In this document: positions 54,086 to 63,384 of the stretch, piece by piece
How the letters are laid out: each line of letters opens with the position of its first letter
Position numbering within the stretch: the first letter of the stretch is position 1
Assembly: GCF_008704795.1 (NCBI RefSeq)
Contig: NZ_CP023690.1
Location: forward strand, 3,668,501-3,732,500
Reading direction: 5' to 3'
Source: Streptomyces spectabilis
Lineage (GTDB): Bacteria > Actinomycetota > Actinomycetes > Streptomycetales > Streptomycetaceae
Length of the DNA: 64,000 nt
The notes under the pieces: model-generated
Told to the model about the DNA's origin: nothing
Database searches by the model: none
The model's input: only the letters and a program-made list of their open reading frames with translations
Position numbers and translations under genes: made by a program

Positions 54086-54131
54086 CGCCCTGTGGGCGCG
54101 GCGACGACGAAGGCCCGGACCGATCGCTCTC

Positions 54132-54668
54132 CTAGGCGGAGATGCCGTCGATCCGGGCCATCGCGTCGTCCGCGCCGAACGGCTGCAGGTACGGCAGCCA
54201 GCGCGGATCCCTATGCCCGGTGCCGATGATGCGCCAGGCGAGCCCCGTCGGCGGGGCGGGCTTGTGGCGCAGGCGCCAGCCGAGCTCCGGCAGGTGCCGG
54301 TCGGCCTTCACGTGGTTGCAGCGGCGGCAGGACGCCACCACGTTGTCCCAGACGTGCTGGCCGCCGCGGCTGCGCGGAATGACGTGGTCGACGCTGGTTG
54401 CGACGCCACCGCAGTACACGCACCGGCCGCCGTCGCGGGCGAACAGCGCACGTCGCGTCAGAGGAACGGGCCCCCGGTAGGGGACCCGCACGAACCGCTT
54501 CAGCCGGACCACGCTGGGTGCGGGGATGGTGCGGGTCGCGCTGTGCATGAAGGCGCCGGACTCCTCGAGGCAGAGTGCCTTGTTCTCCAGGACGAGGACG
54601 AGCGCGCGGCGGAGCGGTACGACGCCAAGGGGCTCGTACGACGCGTTGAGGACCAGGACATGCGGCAC
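54132..54668 (-). CDS. HNH endonuclease-domain protein
   Basis: 178 residues. Starts VPHVLVLNASYEPLGVVP, then RALFARDGGRCVYCGG (first zinc pair), VDHVIPRSRGG with the HNH His, WDNVVASCRRCNHVKADR (second zinc pair) and a basic tail. GTG at 54668 with AAGGAGG six bases upstream; the frame to 54896 is without similarity. Homologues are single-copy and conserved across actinobacteria, so a housekeeping DNA-processing role is likelier than restriction, but it is unknown. Confidence 0.9.
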   Translation of the reverse strand: MPHVLVLNASYEPLGVVPLRRALVLVLENKALCLEESGAFMHSATRTIPAPSVVRLKRFVRVPYRGPVPLTRRALFARDGGRCVYCGGVATSVDHVIPRSRGGQHVWDNVVASCRRCNHVKADRHLPELGWRLRHKPAPPTGLAWRIIGTGHRDPRWLPYLQPFGADDAMARIDGISA

Positions 54669-54966
54669 GGAGGCCTCCTTGTACGCCGGCGGCGCGTGGC
54701 TCGCGCCGGGACGATCTGTGGACCAGTTTCCCCTCATGCCTGGTCGTAGCGCCACCATGTCCCGGTAACGGCCTTGACGTGTTTTCAACCACACCCCGCC
54801 GAAAGCACGGATGACACGTTTCCCCAGGGGTGACCAGGCGCTGGTCACCGGGTGATCACCCGATGGCCTTCGAACATGACAACGATCCCCACACAATGCC
54901 CCGTTAGTGTGGTGGGTCTGCCCGGCGCATCTCCTGGGCAGACCGCTATGCCTGGAGGTACCCGCC

Positions 54967-56046
54967 GTGTTCCTGTCCGTGCTCTCGGCCGCCGGGACGG
55001 ACCCGGACCCGACGAAGTCACCGAAACCCGTGACGCTCGACGACGCGCACGAGAGCGCTCAGAACGCCGCGAGCTGGGTCGAGGAGAACTGGTCGACGTG
55101 GCTCGCCATCGGGCTCCGCATCCTGCTGATCGTCGTGATCGCGATGGTCCTCAGAGTGATCGTGCGGCGCACCATCACCAAGTTCATAGACCGGATGAAC
55201 CGCACGGCGCAGGCCGTGGACGGCACCGCGCTCGGCGGGCTCCTGGTCAATGTGGAGCGGCGGCGGCAGCGGTCGCAGGCCATCGGGTCCGTGCTGCGCT
55301 CGGTGGCGTCGTTCCTGATCCTGGGCACGGCCGCGCTGATGGTCCTGAGCACCTTCGAGATCAACCTCGCGCCGTTGCTCGCCTCGGCCGGTGTGGCGGG
55401 TGTCGCGATCGGCTTCGGCGCGCGCAACCTGGTCACCGACTTCCTCTCCGGCGTCTTCATGATCCTGGAGGACCAGTACGGCGTGGGTGACTCCATCGAC
55501 GCCGGGGTGGCCTCCGGCGAGGTCGTCGAGGTGGGCCTGCGCGTCACCAAGCTGCGCGGCGACGCCGGTGAGATCTGGTACGTGCGCAACGGCGAGGTCA
55601 AGCGCATCGGCAACCTCTCCCAGGGCTGGTCCACGGCCGGGGTCGACGTGACCGTGCGCCCGGACGAGGACCTGGACAAGGTCAAGCGGGTGCTCGGCGA
55701 GGTCGGCGAGCGCATCGGCAAGGACGAGCCCTGGAACGAGCAGCTGTGGGGCCCGGTCGAGGTGCTCGGCCTGGACAGCGTGCTGCTCGACCAGATGGTG
55801 GTGCGGGTCTCGGCGAAGACGATGCCGGGCAAGTCGCTCGGCGTGGAGCGCGAGCTGCGCTGGCGCATCAAGCGGGCCTTCGACGCGGAGGGCATCCGCA
55901 TCGTGGGCGGTCTGCCGCTGCCGCTGGACGAGGGGCCCGCCGCGGACCCGACGGCGGGCATGGCGGCGCCGTCCGCGTACGCGTCGACGACGTCCCCGCA
56001 GTCGATGACGGCGTCGCCGATACCGCCGCCGAACCTGTCGAAGTAG
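54967..56046 (+). CDS. MscS-family mechanosensitive ion channel
   Basis: 359 residues: short external N-terminus, a membrane segment at about 40-62 (WLAIGLRILLIVVIAMVLRVIV), another at about 120-140 and the pore helix AGVAGVAIGFGARNLVTDF followed by LEDQYGVGDSI, the start of the beta domain. A cytoplasmic vestibule of about 150 residues and a Pro/Ser/Thr tail follow. GTG at 54967 with GGAGG eight bases upstream. Osmotic-downshift valve. Confidence 0.9.
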   Translation: MFLSVLSAAGTDPDPTKSPKPVTLDDAHESAQNAASWVEENWSTWLAIGLRILLIVVIAMVLRVIVRRTITKFIDRMNRTAQAVDGTALGGLLVNVERRRQRSQAIGSVLRSVASFLILGTAALMVLSTFEINLAPLLASAGVAGVAIGFGARNLVTDFLSGVFMILEDQYGVGDSIDAGVASGEVVEVGLRVTKLRGDAGEIWYVRNGEVKRIGNLSQGWSTAGVDVTVRPDEDLDKVKRVLGEVGERIGKDEPWNEQLWGPVEVLGLDSVLLDQMVVRVSAKTMPGKSLGVERELRWRIKRAFDAEGIRIVGGLPLPLDEGPAADPTAGMAAPSAYASTTSPQSMTASPIPPPNLSK

Positions 56047-56085
56047 CCCTCGGGCTGTTTTCGGACACCTTTCTGACCTGCCCGT

Positions 56086-56115
56086 GGGGGCGCCCGGAAC
56101 CTTCCGGGCGCCCCC
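56086..56115 (+). terminator. Terminator after mscS-type gene
   Basis: A 12-base-pair stem (56086-56097 with 56104-56115), loop AACCTT, then TTCGG. Confidence 0.8.
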
Positions 56116-56235
56116 TTCGGCGTCTCGGGGCCGCGTCTGCGCCCCTGTGGATCACCCGCACATAACGACTTGATAGCCCCGGCGCCGCCCACTCTTGACG
56201 GGCTCTTCACGGCGGCTTACGTTCCTCGCAACCAA

Positions 56236-56250
56236 TAGGAAGCCTTCCTA
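56236..56250. promoter_or_regulatory. CsnR operator (candidate) upstream of csnR
   Basis: TAGGAAG-C-CTTCCTA, a perfect 15-base palindrome; the right arm extends to CTTCCTAAC. The core AGGAA/TTCCT agrees with the type of palindrome reported for the ROK repressor CsnR of S. lividans. It lies 48 bases before the chosen csnR start, in the right place for autoregulation of the csn operon. Confidence 0.75.
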
Positions 56251-56297
56251 ACAGTGCCGTGGGAAGGCGGATCGCCGAAGGGCAGGTGTCGTCAGCG

Positions 56298-57476
56298 ATG
56301 GCCGGAACCACCCCGTCCAACGGGTCGCCCGGCGTTCCGGGCACGCCCCGCGTGCTCCGCGCCATGAACGACCGCGCCGCGCTCGACCTGCTCGCCGCCC
56401 ACGGACCGCTCACCCGCACCCGCATCGGCGAGCTCACCGGCCTGTCCAAGCCCACCACCTCGCAGCTGCTCAGCCGCCTGGAGAGCGCGGGCCTGGTCCG
56501 CACCACGGGCCGCCAGAGCGGACGGCCGGGGCCGAACGCCGTCCTGTACGAGATCGACCCCGCCGTCGGCGGCGTCGCCGCCCTGTCCGCCGACCCCACC
56601 GGGCTCACCGCCCTGGTCGCCGACGTCACCGGGCGCGAGGTGGGCCGCTTCCGCATCGAGGCCGACGCCATCGCCGAGGACGTGCGCCACCGCACCGCCC
56701 AGCTCGTCGTCGAGGCCGTGGACGGCGCGCTCGCCCAGGCCGGGCTCGGCCACGACGACCTGCGCGCCACCGTCATCGGCACGCCCGGCGCCATCGACCC
56801 GCACACCGGCCAGCTCCGCTACGCCCCGCACCTGCCCGGCTGGCACTCGCGCACCCTGCGCGCCGAGCTGGCCGAGGTGCTCGGCACCCCGGTCACCATC
56901 GAGAACGACGTGAACCTCGCCGCCATCGCCGAGCAGTACGAAGGCGCCGCGCAGGACCACGACGACTTCGTGCTCGCCTGGCTCGACGAGGGCGTGGGCG
57001 CCGCGATCGTGCTCGGCGGCACGCTGCTTCGCGGCGCGACCGGCGGCGCGGGCGAGATCGGCTACATGCCGGTCCCCGGCGCCCCGCTGCTGCGCGGCCC
57101 CGAGCCGACGCCCGAGTCGTACCGGGGCGGCTTCGAGAGCCTCGTCTCCGCCTACGCGATCCGCAAGCGCGCGGGCGCCGCGTCGCTCACCGACGCGCTC
57201 GCCGACACCGCCGTGCGCGACGAGCTCGCCCGCCACATCGCCACCGGCCTCGCCGCGGTCGTGGCGGTGGTCGACCCCGAACTCGTCGTGCTTTCCGGCC
57301 AGGTCCCGCAGACCGGCGGCGAGGAGCTGCGCCTGCGCGTCAAGGAGGAGCTGACGGGCCTCGCCCTGCCGCGCCCGCTCCTGCGCATCAGCGAGCTCGA
57401 CGGCGACCCGATCCTCACCGGCGCCCTGCGCACCGCCCTCACCCAGGCCCGCGACACGCTCTTCGACACGGCCTGA
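56298..57476 (+). CDS. csnR: ROK-family repressor of chitosan utilisation
   Basis: About 392 residues. Winged-helix DNA-binding domain at about 30-75 (GPLTRTRIGELTGLSKPTTS, then QLLSRLESAGLV); ROK sugar-binding/kinase-like fold after it (IGTPGAIDPHTGQL, ENDVNLAAIAEQ, GGAGEIGYMPVPG). The cysteine-rich zinc motif of catalytic ROK kinases is absent, so it is a regulator. Start uncertain: ATG 56298, GTG 56286 and GTG 56259 are in frame. First gene of the csnR-EFGHK cluster, which in S. lividans/coelicolor is induced by chitosan oligosaccharides. Confidence 0.88.
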   Translation: MAGTTPSNGSPGVPGTPRVLRAMNDRAALDLLAAHGPLTRTRIGELTGLSKPTTSQLLSRLESAGLVRTTGRQSGRPGPNAVLYEIDPAVGGVAALSADPTGLTALVADVTGREVGRFRIEADAIAEDVRHRTAQLVVEAVDGALAQAGLGHDDLRATVIGTPGAIDPHTGQLRYAPHLPGWHSRTLRAELAEVLGTPVTIENDVNLAAIAEQYEGAAQDHDDFVLAWLDEGVGAAIVLGGTLLRGATGGAGEIGYMPVPGAPLLRGPEPTPESYRGGFESLVSAYAIRKRAGAASLTDALADTAVRDELARHIATGLAAVVAVVDPELVVLSGQVPQTGGEELRLRVKEELTGLALPRPLLRISELDGDPILTGALRTALTQARDTLFDTA

Positions 57477-57486
57477 CCCCCCGACC

Positions 57487-57506
57487 CCGGCCCCGCCCCG
57501 GGCCGG
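57487..57506 (+). terminator. Hairpin between csnR and csnE (possible attenuator)
   Basis: CCGGCCC-CGCCCC-GGGCCGG, seven base pairs, in the 73-base gap. No T tract. It may set the lower expression of distal genes or protect the csnE message end. Confidence 0.4.
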
Positions 57507-57549
57507 ACCGCCCCTTTCCCCGCCTCCCCTCCCGCAAAGGAAGTCCGCC

Positions 57550-58890
57550 ATGCCGCGATGGCGAATACGCAGCAGCGTGCCCGCCGCGCTCGCCGCGGCC
57601 GGACTGCTCTTGGCCGGCTGTGCCAACCCGAGCACCGGCAGCGACGACGACGATCCGACCAAGCCCGTGACGCTGAAGTTCTGGCACGGCTGGTCGGCGC
57701 CCGGCGAAGTCAAGGCGATCAACGAGAGCATCGAGCGGTTCGAGAAGCTGCACCCGAACATCGATGTGAAGGCGACCGGCAACGTCACCGACGCCACCAT
57801 CAACCAGGCCCTCAGGGCGGGCGGCGGCGAGGCCCCCGACGTGGTGGTCTCCTTCACCACCAACAACGTCGGCCAGTACTGCGACTCCGGCATGTGGGTC
57901 GACCTCGACCCGTTCATGAAGAAGACCGGGCTCGACAAGAAGAAGACGTTCCCCAAGACCCTGCTCGACTACACGAGCTACCAGGGCACCCAGTGCGCCC
58001 TTCCGCTCCTCGCGGACGCGTTCGGCATGTACTACAACAAGGACGCCTTCGCGGAGGCGGGCATCGCGCGCCCGCCGCACACCATGTCGGAGCTGAAGGC
58101 CGCGGCGAAGAAGCTGACCGTGCGCAGCGGCGAGGACTCGTACGAGCGGGTCGGCTACATGCCCAGCTTCCGCCTCTACCAGGGCAGCCCGGACCGCCTC
58201 TTCGCACAGTGGGGCCCGAAGTACTTCGACGCCGACGGCAAGTCCCGGCTCGCGAAGGAACCCGCCTCCTACGACTACTTCAAGGCCACGAGCGACCTGA
58301 CCGACGCGCAGGGCGGCTTCACCGACCTGGAGAAGTTCCGCTTGACCTTCGGCGACGAGATGTCCAGCCAGAACGCCTTCCTCACCCAGAAGCTCGCCAT
58401 GCTCCTGGACGGCGAGTGGCGCGGTCTGATGCTCAAGGACGCCAAGGCGAAGTTCGACTGGGGCGTGGCGCCCCTCCCGGTCCCCGACGACCAGGCCGAC
58501 ACCTACGGCCGCGGCTTCATCACCGGCACCGTCGCGGGCATCGCGCACAGCAGCAAGCACCAGAACGCGGCCTGGGAGCTGGTCAGGTTCCTGACGGCCG
58601 ACACCGACCAGGTCGTGGACTTCGCCAACGCCATCCACAACGTGCCCTCCACCTTCGCGGCCCTCAAGTCCCCGAAGCTGGACGCCGACCCCAGGTTCCG
58701 CACCTTCTTCAAGATCCTGGAGAACAAGCACAGCCAGGCCCTGCCGCCGACCACCAACGGCAACTCCTACGTCGTCTCGTTCGCCGACTACGCGTACTCC
58801 GTCGAGGCGGGCCACGCGAAGGACCTGCGCAAGGGCCTGAAGAAACTCGACGACCAGATCGACGCCGACAACCTCCAGGCAGAGAACTGA
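57550..58890 (+). CDS. csnE: Chitosan-oligosaccharide ABC transporter binding lipoprotein
   Basis: 446-residue family 1 solute-binding lipoprotein. Lipobox LLAGC with Cys24, then a Ser/Asp linker. VTLKFWHGWSAPGEVKAINE and the TKKTFPKTLLDYTSYQG-like middle are typical of sugar-binding proteins. ATG at 57550 with AAAGGAAG upstream. Ligand by family context is glucosamine di/oligosaccharide. No msiK-type ATPase gene is nearby; the general ATPase MsiK encoded elsewhere is assumed to serve it. Confidence 0.88.
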   Translation: MPRWRIRSSVPAALAAAGLLLAGCANPSTGSDDDDPTKPVTLKFWHGWSAPGEVKAINESIERFEKLHPNIDVKATGNVTDATINQALRAGGGEAPDVVVSFTTNNVGQYCDSGMWVDLDPFMKKTGLDKKKTFPKTLLDYTSYQGTQCALPLLADAFGMYYNKDAFAEAGIARPPHTMSELKAAAKKLTVRSGEDSYERVGYMPSFRLYQGSPDRLFAQWGPKYFDADGKSRLAKEPASYDYFKATSDLTDAQGGFTDLEKFRLTFGDEMSSQNAFLTQKLAMLLDGEWRGLMLKDAKAKFDWGVAPLPVPDDQADTYGRGFITGTVAGIAHSSKHQNAAWELVRFLTADTDQVVDFANAIHNVPSTFAALKSPKLDADPRFRTFFKILENKHSQALPPTTNGNSYVVSFADYAYSVEAGHAKDLRKGLKKLDDQIDADNLQAEN

Positions 58891-58903
58891 GGAGGGCACC
58901 GCC

Positions 58904-59836
58904 ATGGCCACACTCTCGCCCCCGACGCGCCGCAGACTGCGCGTGCTCGGCTTCCTCTCCCCCTGGCTGATCGGCTTCAGCGTCTTCTTCGCGTACCCGC
59001 TGATCGCCACCGTCTACTTCTCGTTCATGCACTACAACCAGATCAAGGAGCCCACGTTCGTGGGCCTGAAGAACTGGCGGTACGTGTTCGAGCAGATGCC
59101 GCTGTTCGGCCCGGCCCTGTGGAACACGCTGTGGCTGGTCGTGGTGATGGTGGCCCTGCGCGTGCTCTTCGGGCTGTCGCTCGGCCTGCTCGTGACGAAG
59201 ATCAAGAGCGGCGTCGGGTTCTTCCGCACCGCCTTCTACATCCCCTACCTCGCCCCGCCGGTCGCGGCCACCGTCGCCTTCGTCTTCCTGCTCAACCCCG
59301 GCACGGGCCCGGTCAACGAGATCCTCGCCAAGGTCGGCATCGACGCGCCCACCTGGTTCAACGATCCGAACTGGGCCAAACCGTCCCTCGTGATGCTGTC
59401 CCTGTGGGGCATCGGCGACCTCATGGTGATCTTCATGGCGGCGCTGCTCGACGTGCCCAAGGAGCAGTACGAGGCGGCGGACCTCGACGGCGCGGGCTCC
59501 TGGGCGAAGTTCCGGTACGTCACCTGGCCCTCGATCACACCGATCGTGATGTTCGCCGTGGTCACCGGGATCGTGCAGACCATGCAGTACTACACGCAGG
59601 CCCTGGTCGCCGGGAAGATCGCCTCCGGCGTCAACATCGGCCCAGGCTCTGTGATCCAGCCCGGCTATCCCGACCACTCGACGCTCACGGTCCCGCAGCT
59701 CGTCTACTCGATGGGCTTCCAGAACTTCAACACCGGCGCCGCGTGCGTGCTCTCGCTCGTGCTCTTCGCCATCGCCATGGCCGCGACCCTGCTGCTCATG
59801 CGCAAGCGCTCGGGCCTGCTCTCGGCGGAGGACTGA
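58904..59836 (+). CDS. csnF: Chitosan-oligosaccharide ABC transporter permease 1
   Basis: 310 residues, six membrane segments (LGFLSPWLIGFSVFFAYPLI first) and the EAA loop EQYEAADLDGAGSWAKFRYV. ATG at 58904, 13 bases after csnE. MalF-type half of the pore. Confidence 0.9.
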   Translation: MATLSPPTRRRLRVLGFLSPWLIGFSVFFAYPLIATVYFSFMHYNQIKEPTFVGLKNWRYVFEQMPLFGPALWNTLWLVVVMVALRVLFGLSLGLLVTKIKSGVGFFRTAFYIPYLAPPVAATVAFVFLLNPGTGPVNEILAKVGIDAPTWFNDPNWAKPSLVMLSLWGIGDLMVIFMAALLDVPKEQYEAADLDGAGSWAKFRYVTWPSITPIVMFAVVTGIVQTMQYYTQALVAGKIASGVNIGPGSVIQPGYPDHSTLTVPQLVYSMGFQNFNTGAACVLSLVLFAIAMAATLLLMRKRSGLLSAED

Positions 59837-59843
59837 TCCCACC

Positions 59844-60755
59844 ATGACTTCCACGACACTCAGCGCGCCCGCGCCCGCCTCGACGGACCCCTCCGCGCGC
59901 CGGCGCGGCCCTGCCGCCGCCCGCGCCCGCCGCAAGCGTGCCCTGCACTGGATAGCCGTGCACAGCGTGGCGATCGCCGTGGCGCTCCTGTTCATCCTCC
60001 CCTTCGTGTTCGTCTTCCTGACGTCCGTGATGAGCGACTCCCAGGCGATGAGCGGCGACCTGTGGCCGTCCTCCTGGCACTGGGAGAACTACAAGGCGGT
60101 CTTCGAGACCGACGGCTTCCTGACCTGGTGGCGCAACTCCCTGATGTACGCGGGCCTCGGCACGCTCTTCACGGTGTGCTCGGCGATCCCCGTGGCGTAC
60201 GCGCTCGCCAAGTTCCGCTTCCGCGGCCGCCGCACCGCGATGCTGCTCGTCATCTCCACGATGATGCTGCCGCCGCAGGTCATCGTGATCCCGATGTACC
60301 TGGTGTGGGCGCAGCAGTTCCACCTGTCCGGCACGCTGTGGCCGCTGATCATCCCGATGGCGTTCGGCGACGCGTACTCGATCTTCCTGCTCCGGCAGTT
60401 CCTCCTCACCATTCCCAAGGAGTACATCGAGTCGGCGCGCGTCGACGGCTGCGGCGAGTTCAGGACGCTGCTCACGATCATCGTGCCGATGGCCAAGCCG
60501 GGCATCGCGGCGATCGCGCTCTTCCAGTTCTTCTACTGCTGGAACGACTACTTCGGCCCGCAGATCTACGCGGCGCAGGACCCGGGCTCGTGGACCCTGT
60601 CCTACGGCCTGGAGTCGTTCAAGAGCGCCCACATGGTGAACTGGAACATGACCATGGCGGCGACCCTCCTTGTCATGGCTCCGGTCATCGTCATCTTCTT
60701 CTTCGCGCAAAAGGCCTTCGTGGAAGGCGTCACCCTCACCGGAGTAAAGGGCTGA
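59844..60755 (+). CDS. csnG: Chitosan-oligosaccharide ABC transporter permease 2
   Basis: 303 residues, Arg/Ala-rich cytoplasmic start, six membrane segments and EAA loop EYIESARVDGCGEFRTLLTI. MalG-type partner of the upstream permease, seven bases behind it. Confidence 0.9.
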   Translation: MTSTTLSAPAPASTDPSARRRGPAAARARRKRALHWIAVHSVAIAVALLFILPFVFVFLTSVMSDSQAMSGDLWPSSWHWENYKAVFETDGFLTWWRNSLMYAGLGTLFTVCSAIPVAYALAKFRFRGRRTAMLLVISTMMLPPQVIVIPMYLVWAQQFHLSGTLWPLIIPMAFGDAYSIFLLRQFLLTIPKEYIESARVDGCGEFRTLLTIIVPMAKPGIAAIALFQFFYCWNDYFGPQIYAAQDPGSWTLSYGLESFKSAHMVNWNMTMAATLLVMAPVIVIFFFAQKAFVEGVTLTGVKG

Positions 60756-60762
60756 TTCAGCA

Positions 60763-62028
60763 ATGAAGCTCGCAGTGGTCGGCGGAGGCTCGACCTACAC
60801 ACCCGAACTCATCGACGGATTCGCGCGGTTGAGGGACACCCTGCCGATCGAGGAGCTGGTCCTCGTCGACCCCGCGGCGGAGCGCCTCGAACTCGTCGGC
60901 GGCCTCGCCCGGCGCATCTTCGCCAAGCAGGGCCACCCGGGCCGCATCGTCACCACGTCCGACGTGGACGCGGGCGTGGCCGACGCCGACGCCGTGCTCC
61001 TCCAGCTGCGCGTCGGCGGCCAGGCGGCCCGCCAGCAGGACGAGACGTGGCCCCTGGAGTGCGGCTGCGTCGGCCAGGAGACGACGGGAGCGGGCGGCCT
61101 CGCCAAGGCCCTCCGCACCGTCCCCGTCGTCCTCGACATCGCCGAGCGCGTGCGCCGCACCAACCCCGACGCCTGGATCATCGACTTCACCAACCCCGTC
61201 GGCATCGTCACCCGCGCGCTGCTCCAGGCCGGGCACAAGGCCGTCGGCCTGTGCAACGTGGCGATCGGCTTCCAGCGGAAGTTCGCCGCGCACCTGGGCG
61301 TGGACCCGGCCCGTGTGCACCTGGACCACGTGGGCCTGAACCACCTGACCTGGGAGCTGGGCGCCCGGCTCGGCGGCCCCGAGGGCGAGAACGTCCTGCC
61401 GGGGCTGCTCGCCGAGCACGGCGAGGCCATCGCGGCCGACCTGCGCATGCCGCAGACCCTGGTGGACCGCCTCGGCGTCGTCCCCTCCTACTACCTGCGC
61501 TACTACTACCAGCACGACGAGGTCGTACGAGAGCTGGCCACGAAGCCCTCGCGGGCGGCCGAAGTGGCGGAAATGGAACGGCAGTTGCTGACGATGTACG
61601 GCGACCCGGCGCTCGACGAGAAGCCGGAGCTGCTCGCCAAGCGCGGCGGCGCCTTCTACTCCGAGGCGGCCGTGGACCTCGCGGCGTCCCTCCTGGGCGG
61701 CGGGGGCAGCCCGTACCAGGTGGTCAACACCTACAACAACGGCACGCTCCCCTTCCTCCCCGACGACGCGGTCATCGAGGTCCAGGCGTCCGTCGGCAAG
61801 GAGGGCGCCACACCGCTCGCCGTACCCTCCCTCGACCCGCTCTTCTCCGGCCTGATCGCGAACGTCACGGCGTACGAGGACCTGGCGCTGCACGCGGCCC
61901 TGCACGGCGGCCGCGACCGCGTCTTCAAGGCCCTCCTCGCGCACCCGCTGATCGGCCAGTACGCGTACGCGGAGCAGCTCACCGACAAGCTCGTCGCGCA
62001 CAACCGGGAGCACCTCGCGTGGGCCTGA
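60763..62028 (+). CDS. csnH: GH4 family glycosidase
   Basis: 421 residues. NAD+- and metal-dependent family 4 glycoside hydrolase: KLAVVGGGSTYTPELIDGF at the start, NPVGIVTRALL, Cys164-Asn165 in VGLCNVAIG as metal ligand region, and HLDHVGLNHLTW. ATG at 60763, seven bases after csnG. Expected to split the imported, probably phosphorylated, glucosamine disaccharide by the redox elimination mechanism. The csnH/csnK order suggests joint action. Confidence 0.88.
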   Translation: MKLAVVGGGSTYTPELIDGFARLRDTLPIEELVLVDPAAERLELVGGLARRIFAKQGHPGRIVTTSDVDAGVADADAVLLQLRVGGQAARQQDETWPLECGCVGQETTGAGGLAKALRTVPVVLDIAERVRRTNPDAWIIDFTNPVGIVTRALLQAGHKAVGLCNVAIGFQRKFAAHLGVDPARVHLDHVGLNHLTWELGARLGGPEGENVLPGLLAEHGEAIAADLRMPQTLVDRLGVVPSYYLRYYYQHDEVVRELATKPSRAAEVAEMERQLLTMYGDPALDEKPELLAKRGGAFYSEAAVDLAASLLGGGGSPYQVVNTYNNGTLPFLPDDAVIEVQASVGKEGATPLAVPSLDPLFSGLIANVTAYEDLALHAALHGGRDRVFKALLAHPLIGQYAYAEQLTDKLVAHNREHLAWA

Positions 62029-62996
62029 GTCCCGTGCTCGCCATCGACGCGGGCAACAGCAAGACCGACGTCGCGGTGGTCGCGGCCGACGGCAGCGTCG
62101 TCGGCACGGCCCGCGGCGGCGGATTCCGGCCCCCGCAGGTCGGCGTCGAGCCGGCCGTGGACGTCCTCGCGGACGCGGTGGGCCGGGCCCTGGACGAAGC
62201 GGGCCTGACGTCCGTCGGCCATGTCTCGGCCTGCCTCGCGAACGCGGACCTCCCGGTCGAGGAGCGGGAGTTGGCGGCCGCCCTGCGCCGCCGCGCCTGG
62301 GGCACGAGCGTCGACGTGCGCAACGACACCTTCGCGGTGCTGCGGGCGGGCCTCGTCGAGGACGCGGAGCCGCGCGGCGTCGCCGTGGTGTGCGGCGCGG
62401 GCGTCAACTGCGTGGGCATGCTGCCCGACGGGCGCACCGCCCGCTTCCCCGCCATCGGCAAGATCTCCGGGGACTGGGGCGGGGGCGGGGGGCTCGCCCA
62501 GGAGGCGCTGTGGCACGCGGCCCGCGCCGAGGACGGGCGCGGCGGGCCCACCGCGCTGATGCGGGACCTGCCCGCGCACTTCGGGCTGGACTCCATGTAC
62601 GCGCTCATCGAGGCGCTGCACCTGGAACACATCGAGGCGGCGCGCCAGCACGAGCTGACGCCCGTCCTCTTCGCGGCGGCCGCCGCGGGCGACGCGGTCG
62701 CCGGAGCGCTTGTGGATCGGATGGCGGACGAAATCGTCGCCATGGCGACGGTCGCGCTCGCGCGCCTCGACCTCCTGGAGGAGGAGGCCCCGGTGCTCCT
62801 GGGCGGCAGTGTGCTCGCCGCGCGTCACCGCCGCCTCGACGACGGCGTCCGGGTCCGCCTCGCCGAGCGCGCGCCCAAGGCCGTGCCCCGCGTGGTCACC
62901 GCACGGCCCGTCCTGGGCGCCGCCCTCCTCGCCCTGGACACGACCTCCGCCCCACCCACGTCCTACGCCCGCCTCCGCCACCACTACACCGCCTGA
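62019..62996 (+). CDS. csnK: BadF/BcrA-type sugar kinase (N-acetylglucosamine kinase-like)
   Basis: 325 residues. GTG at 62019 inside the csnH end, with GGGAG eight bases upstream, giving a ten-base overlap and coupling. ASKHA fold: phosphate-1 LAIDAGNSKTDVAV, ICGAG-like VCGAGVNCVG, and GKISGDWGGGGGLAQEALW. Probably phosphorylates glucosamine or its disaccharide. Last gene of the csn operon; no terminator was found before the repeats. Confidence 0.87.
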   Translation: MGLSPVLAIDAGNSKTDVAVVAADGSVVGTARGGGFRPPQVGVEPAVDVLADAVGRALDEAGLTSVGHVSACLANADLPVEERELAAALRRRAWGTSVDVRNDTFAVLRAGLVEDAEPRGVAVVCGAGVNCVGMLPDGRTARFPAIGKISGDWGGGGGLAQEALWHAARAEDGRGGPTALMRDLPAHFGLDSMYALIEALHLEHIEAARQHELTPVLFAAAAAGDAVAGALVDRMADEIVAMATVALARLDLLEEEAPVLLGGSVLAARHRRLDDGVRVRLAERAPKAVPRVVTARPVLGAALLALDTTSAPPTSYARLRHHYTA

Positions 62997-63021
62997 CGCC
63001 ACCGCTCAAACCCCGCGCTAA

Positions 63022-63051
63022 CGCGCTTGTCCTCAATCGCCGGACGGGCTC
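63022..63051 (-). repeat. REP-like 29-base dispersed repeat, copy 6
   Basis: CGCGCTTGTCCTCAATCGCC then GGACGGGCTC, identical to copy 2 at 31983 over its whole length. Confidence 0.85.
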
Positions 63052-63066
63052 GATCTGTCGCGCTGA

Positions 63067-63095
63067 CGCGCTCGTCCTCAAACGCCGGACGGGCT
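63067..63095 (-). repeat. REP-like 29-base dispersed repeat, copy 7
   Basis: CGCGCTCGTCCTCAAACGCC then GGACGGGCT, in direct orientation with copy 6, 45 bases apart. Confidence 0.85.
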
Positions 63096-63212
63096 GGATG
63101 GTCTCGGCCGAGCACCGCCGCCCGCCGCCCGCCCACCGTGCCTTGCGTCTCCCGCCCCCCTTTCCCACCCGCCCGCCCCCTCCTGGGGGGGGCGGGCGGG
63201 GCTCAGTCGAAC

Positions 63213-63384
63213 GACGGCGTGCAAGCCGCTAGGTCGGGGCCGGGGGTGGTCGCTGGGGTGTCACGGGTGGGTGGGTGGGAGAACCCGCCGCGGTAGCGGC
63301 GGGAAAGACGGGCGACGGGGCGGCAGCCGCCAGGTCGGGGCCGGGCCGGGATGCCGGGGCAGGTACGGGCGGGTGGGTGGGAGA
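63213..63384 (-). repeat. Tandem pair of ~75-base intergenic repeat (copy set B)
   Basis: Two imperfect copies about 101 bases apart, on the opposite strand to set A at 21699. Shared blocks: AGCCGCCAGGTCGGGG, a GCCGGGG core and GGGTGGGTGGGAG, plus AACCCGCCGCGGTAGCGG between the copies, which also occurs (reverse) before set A. Confidence 0.8.
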
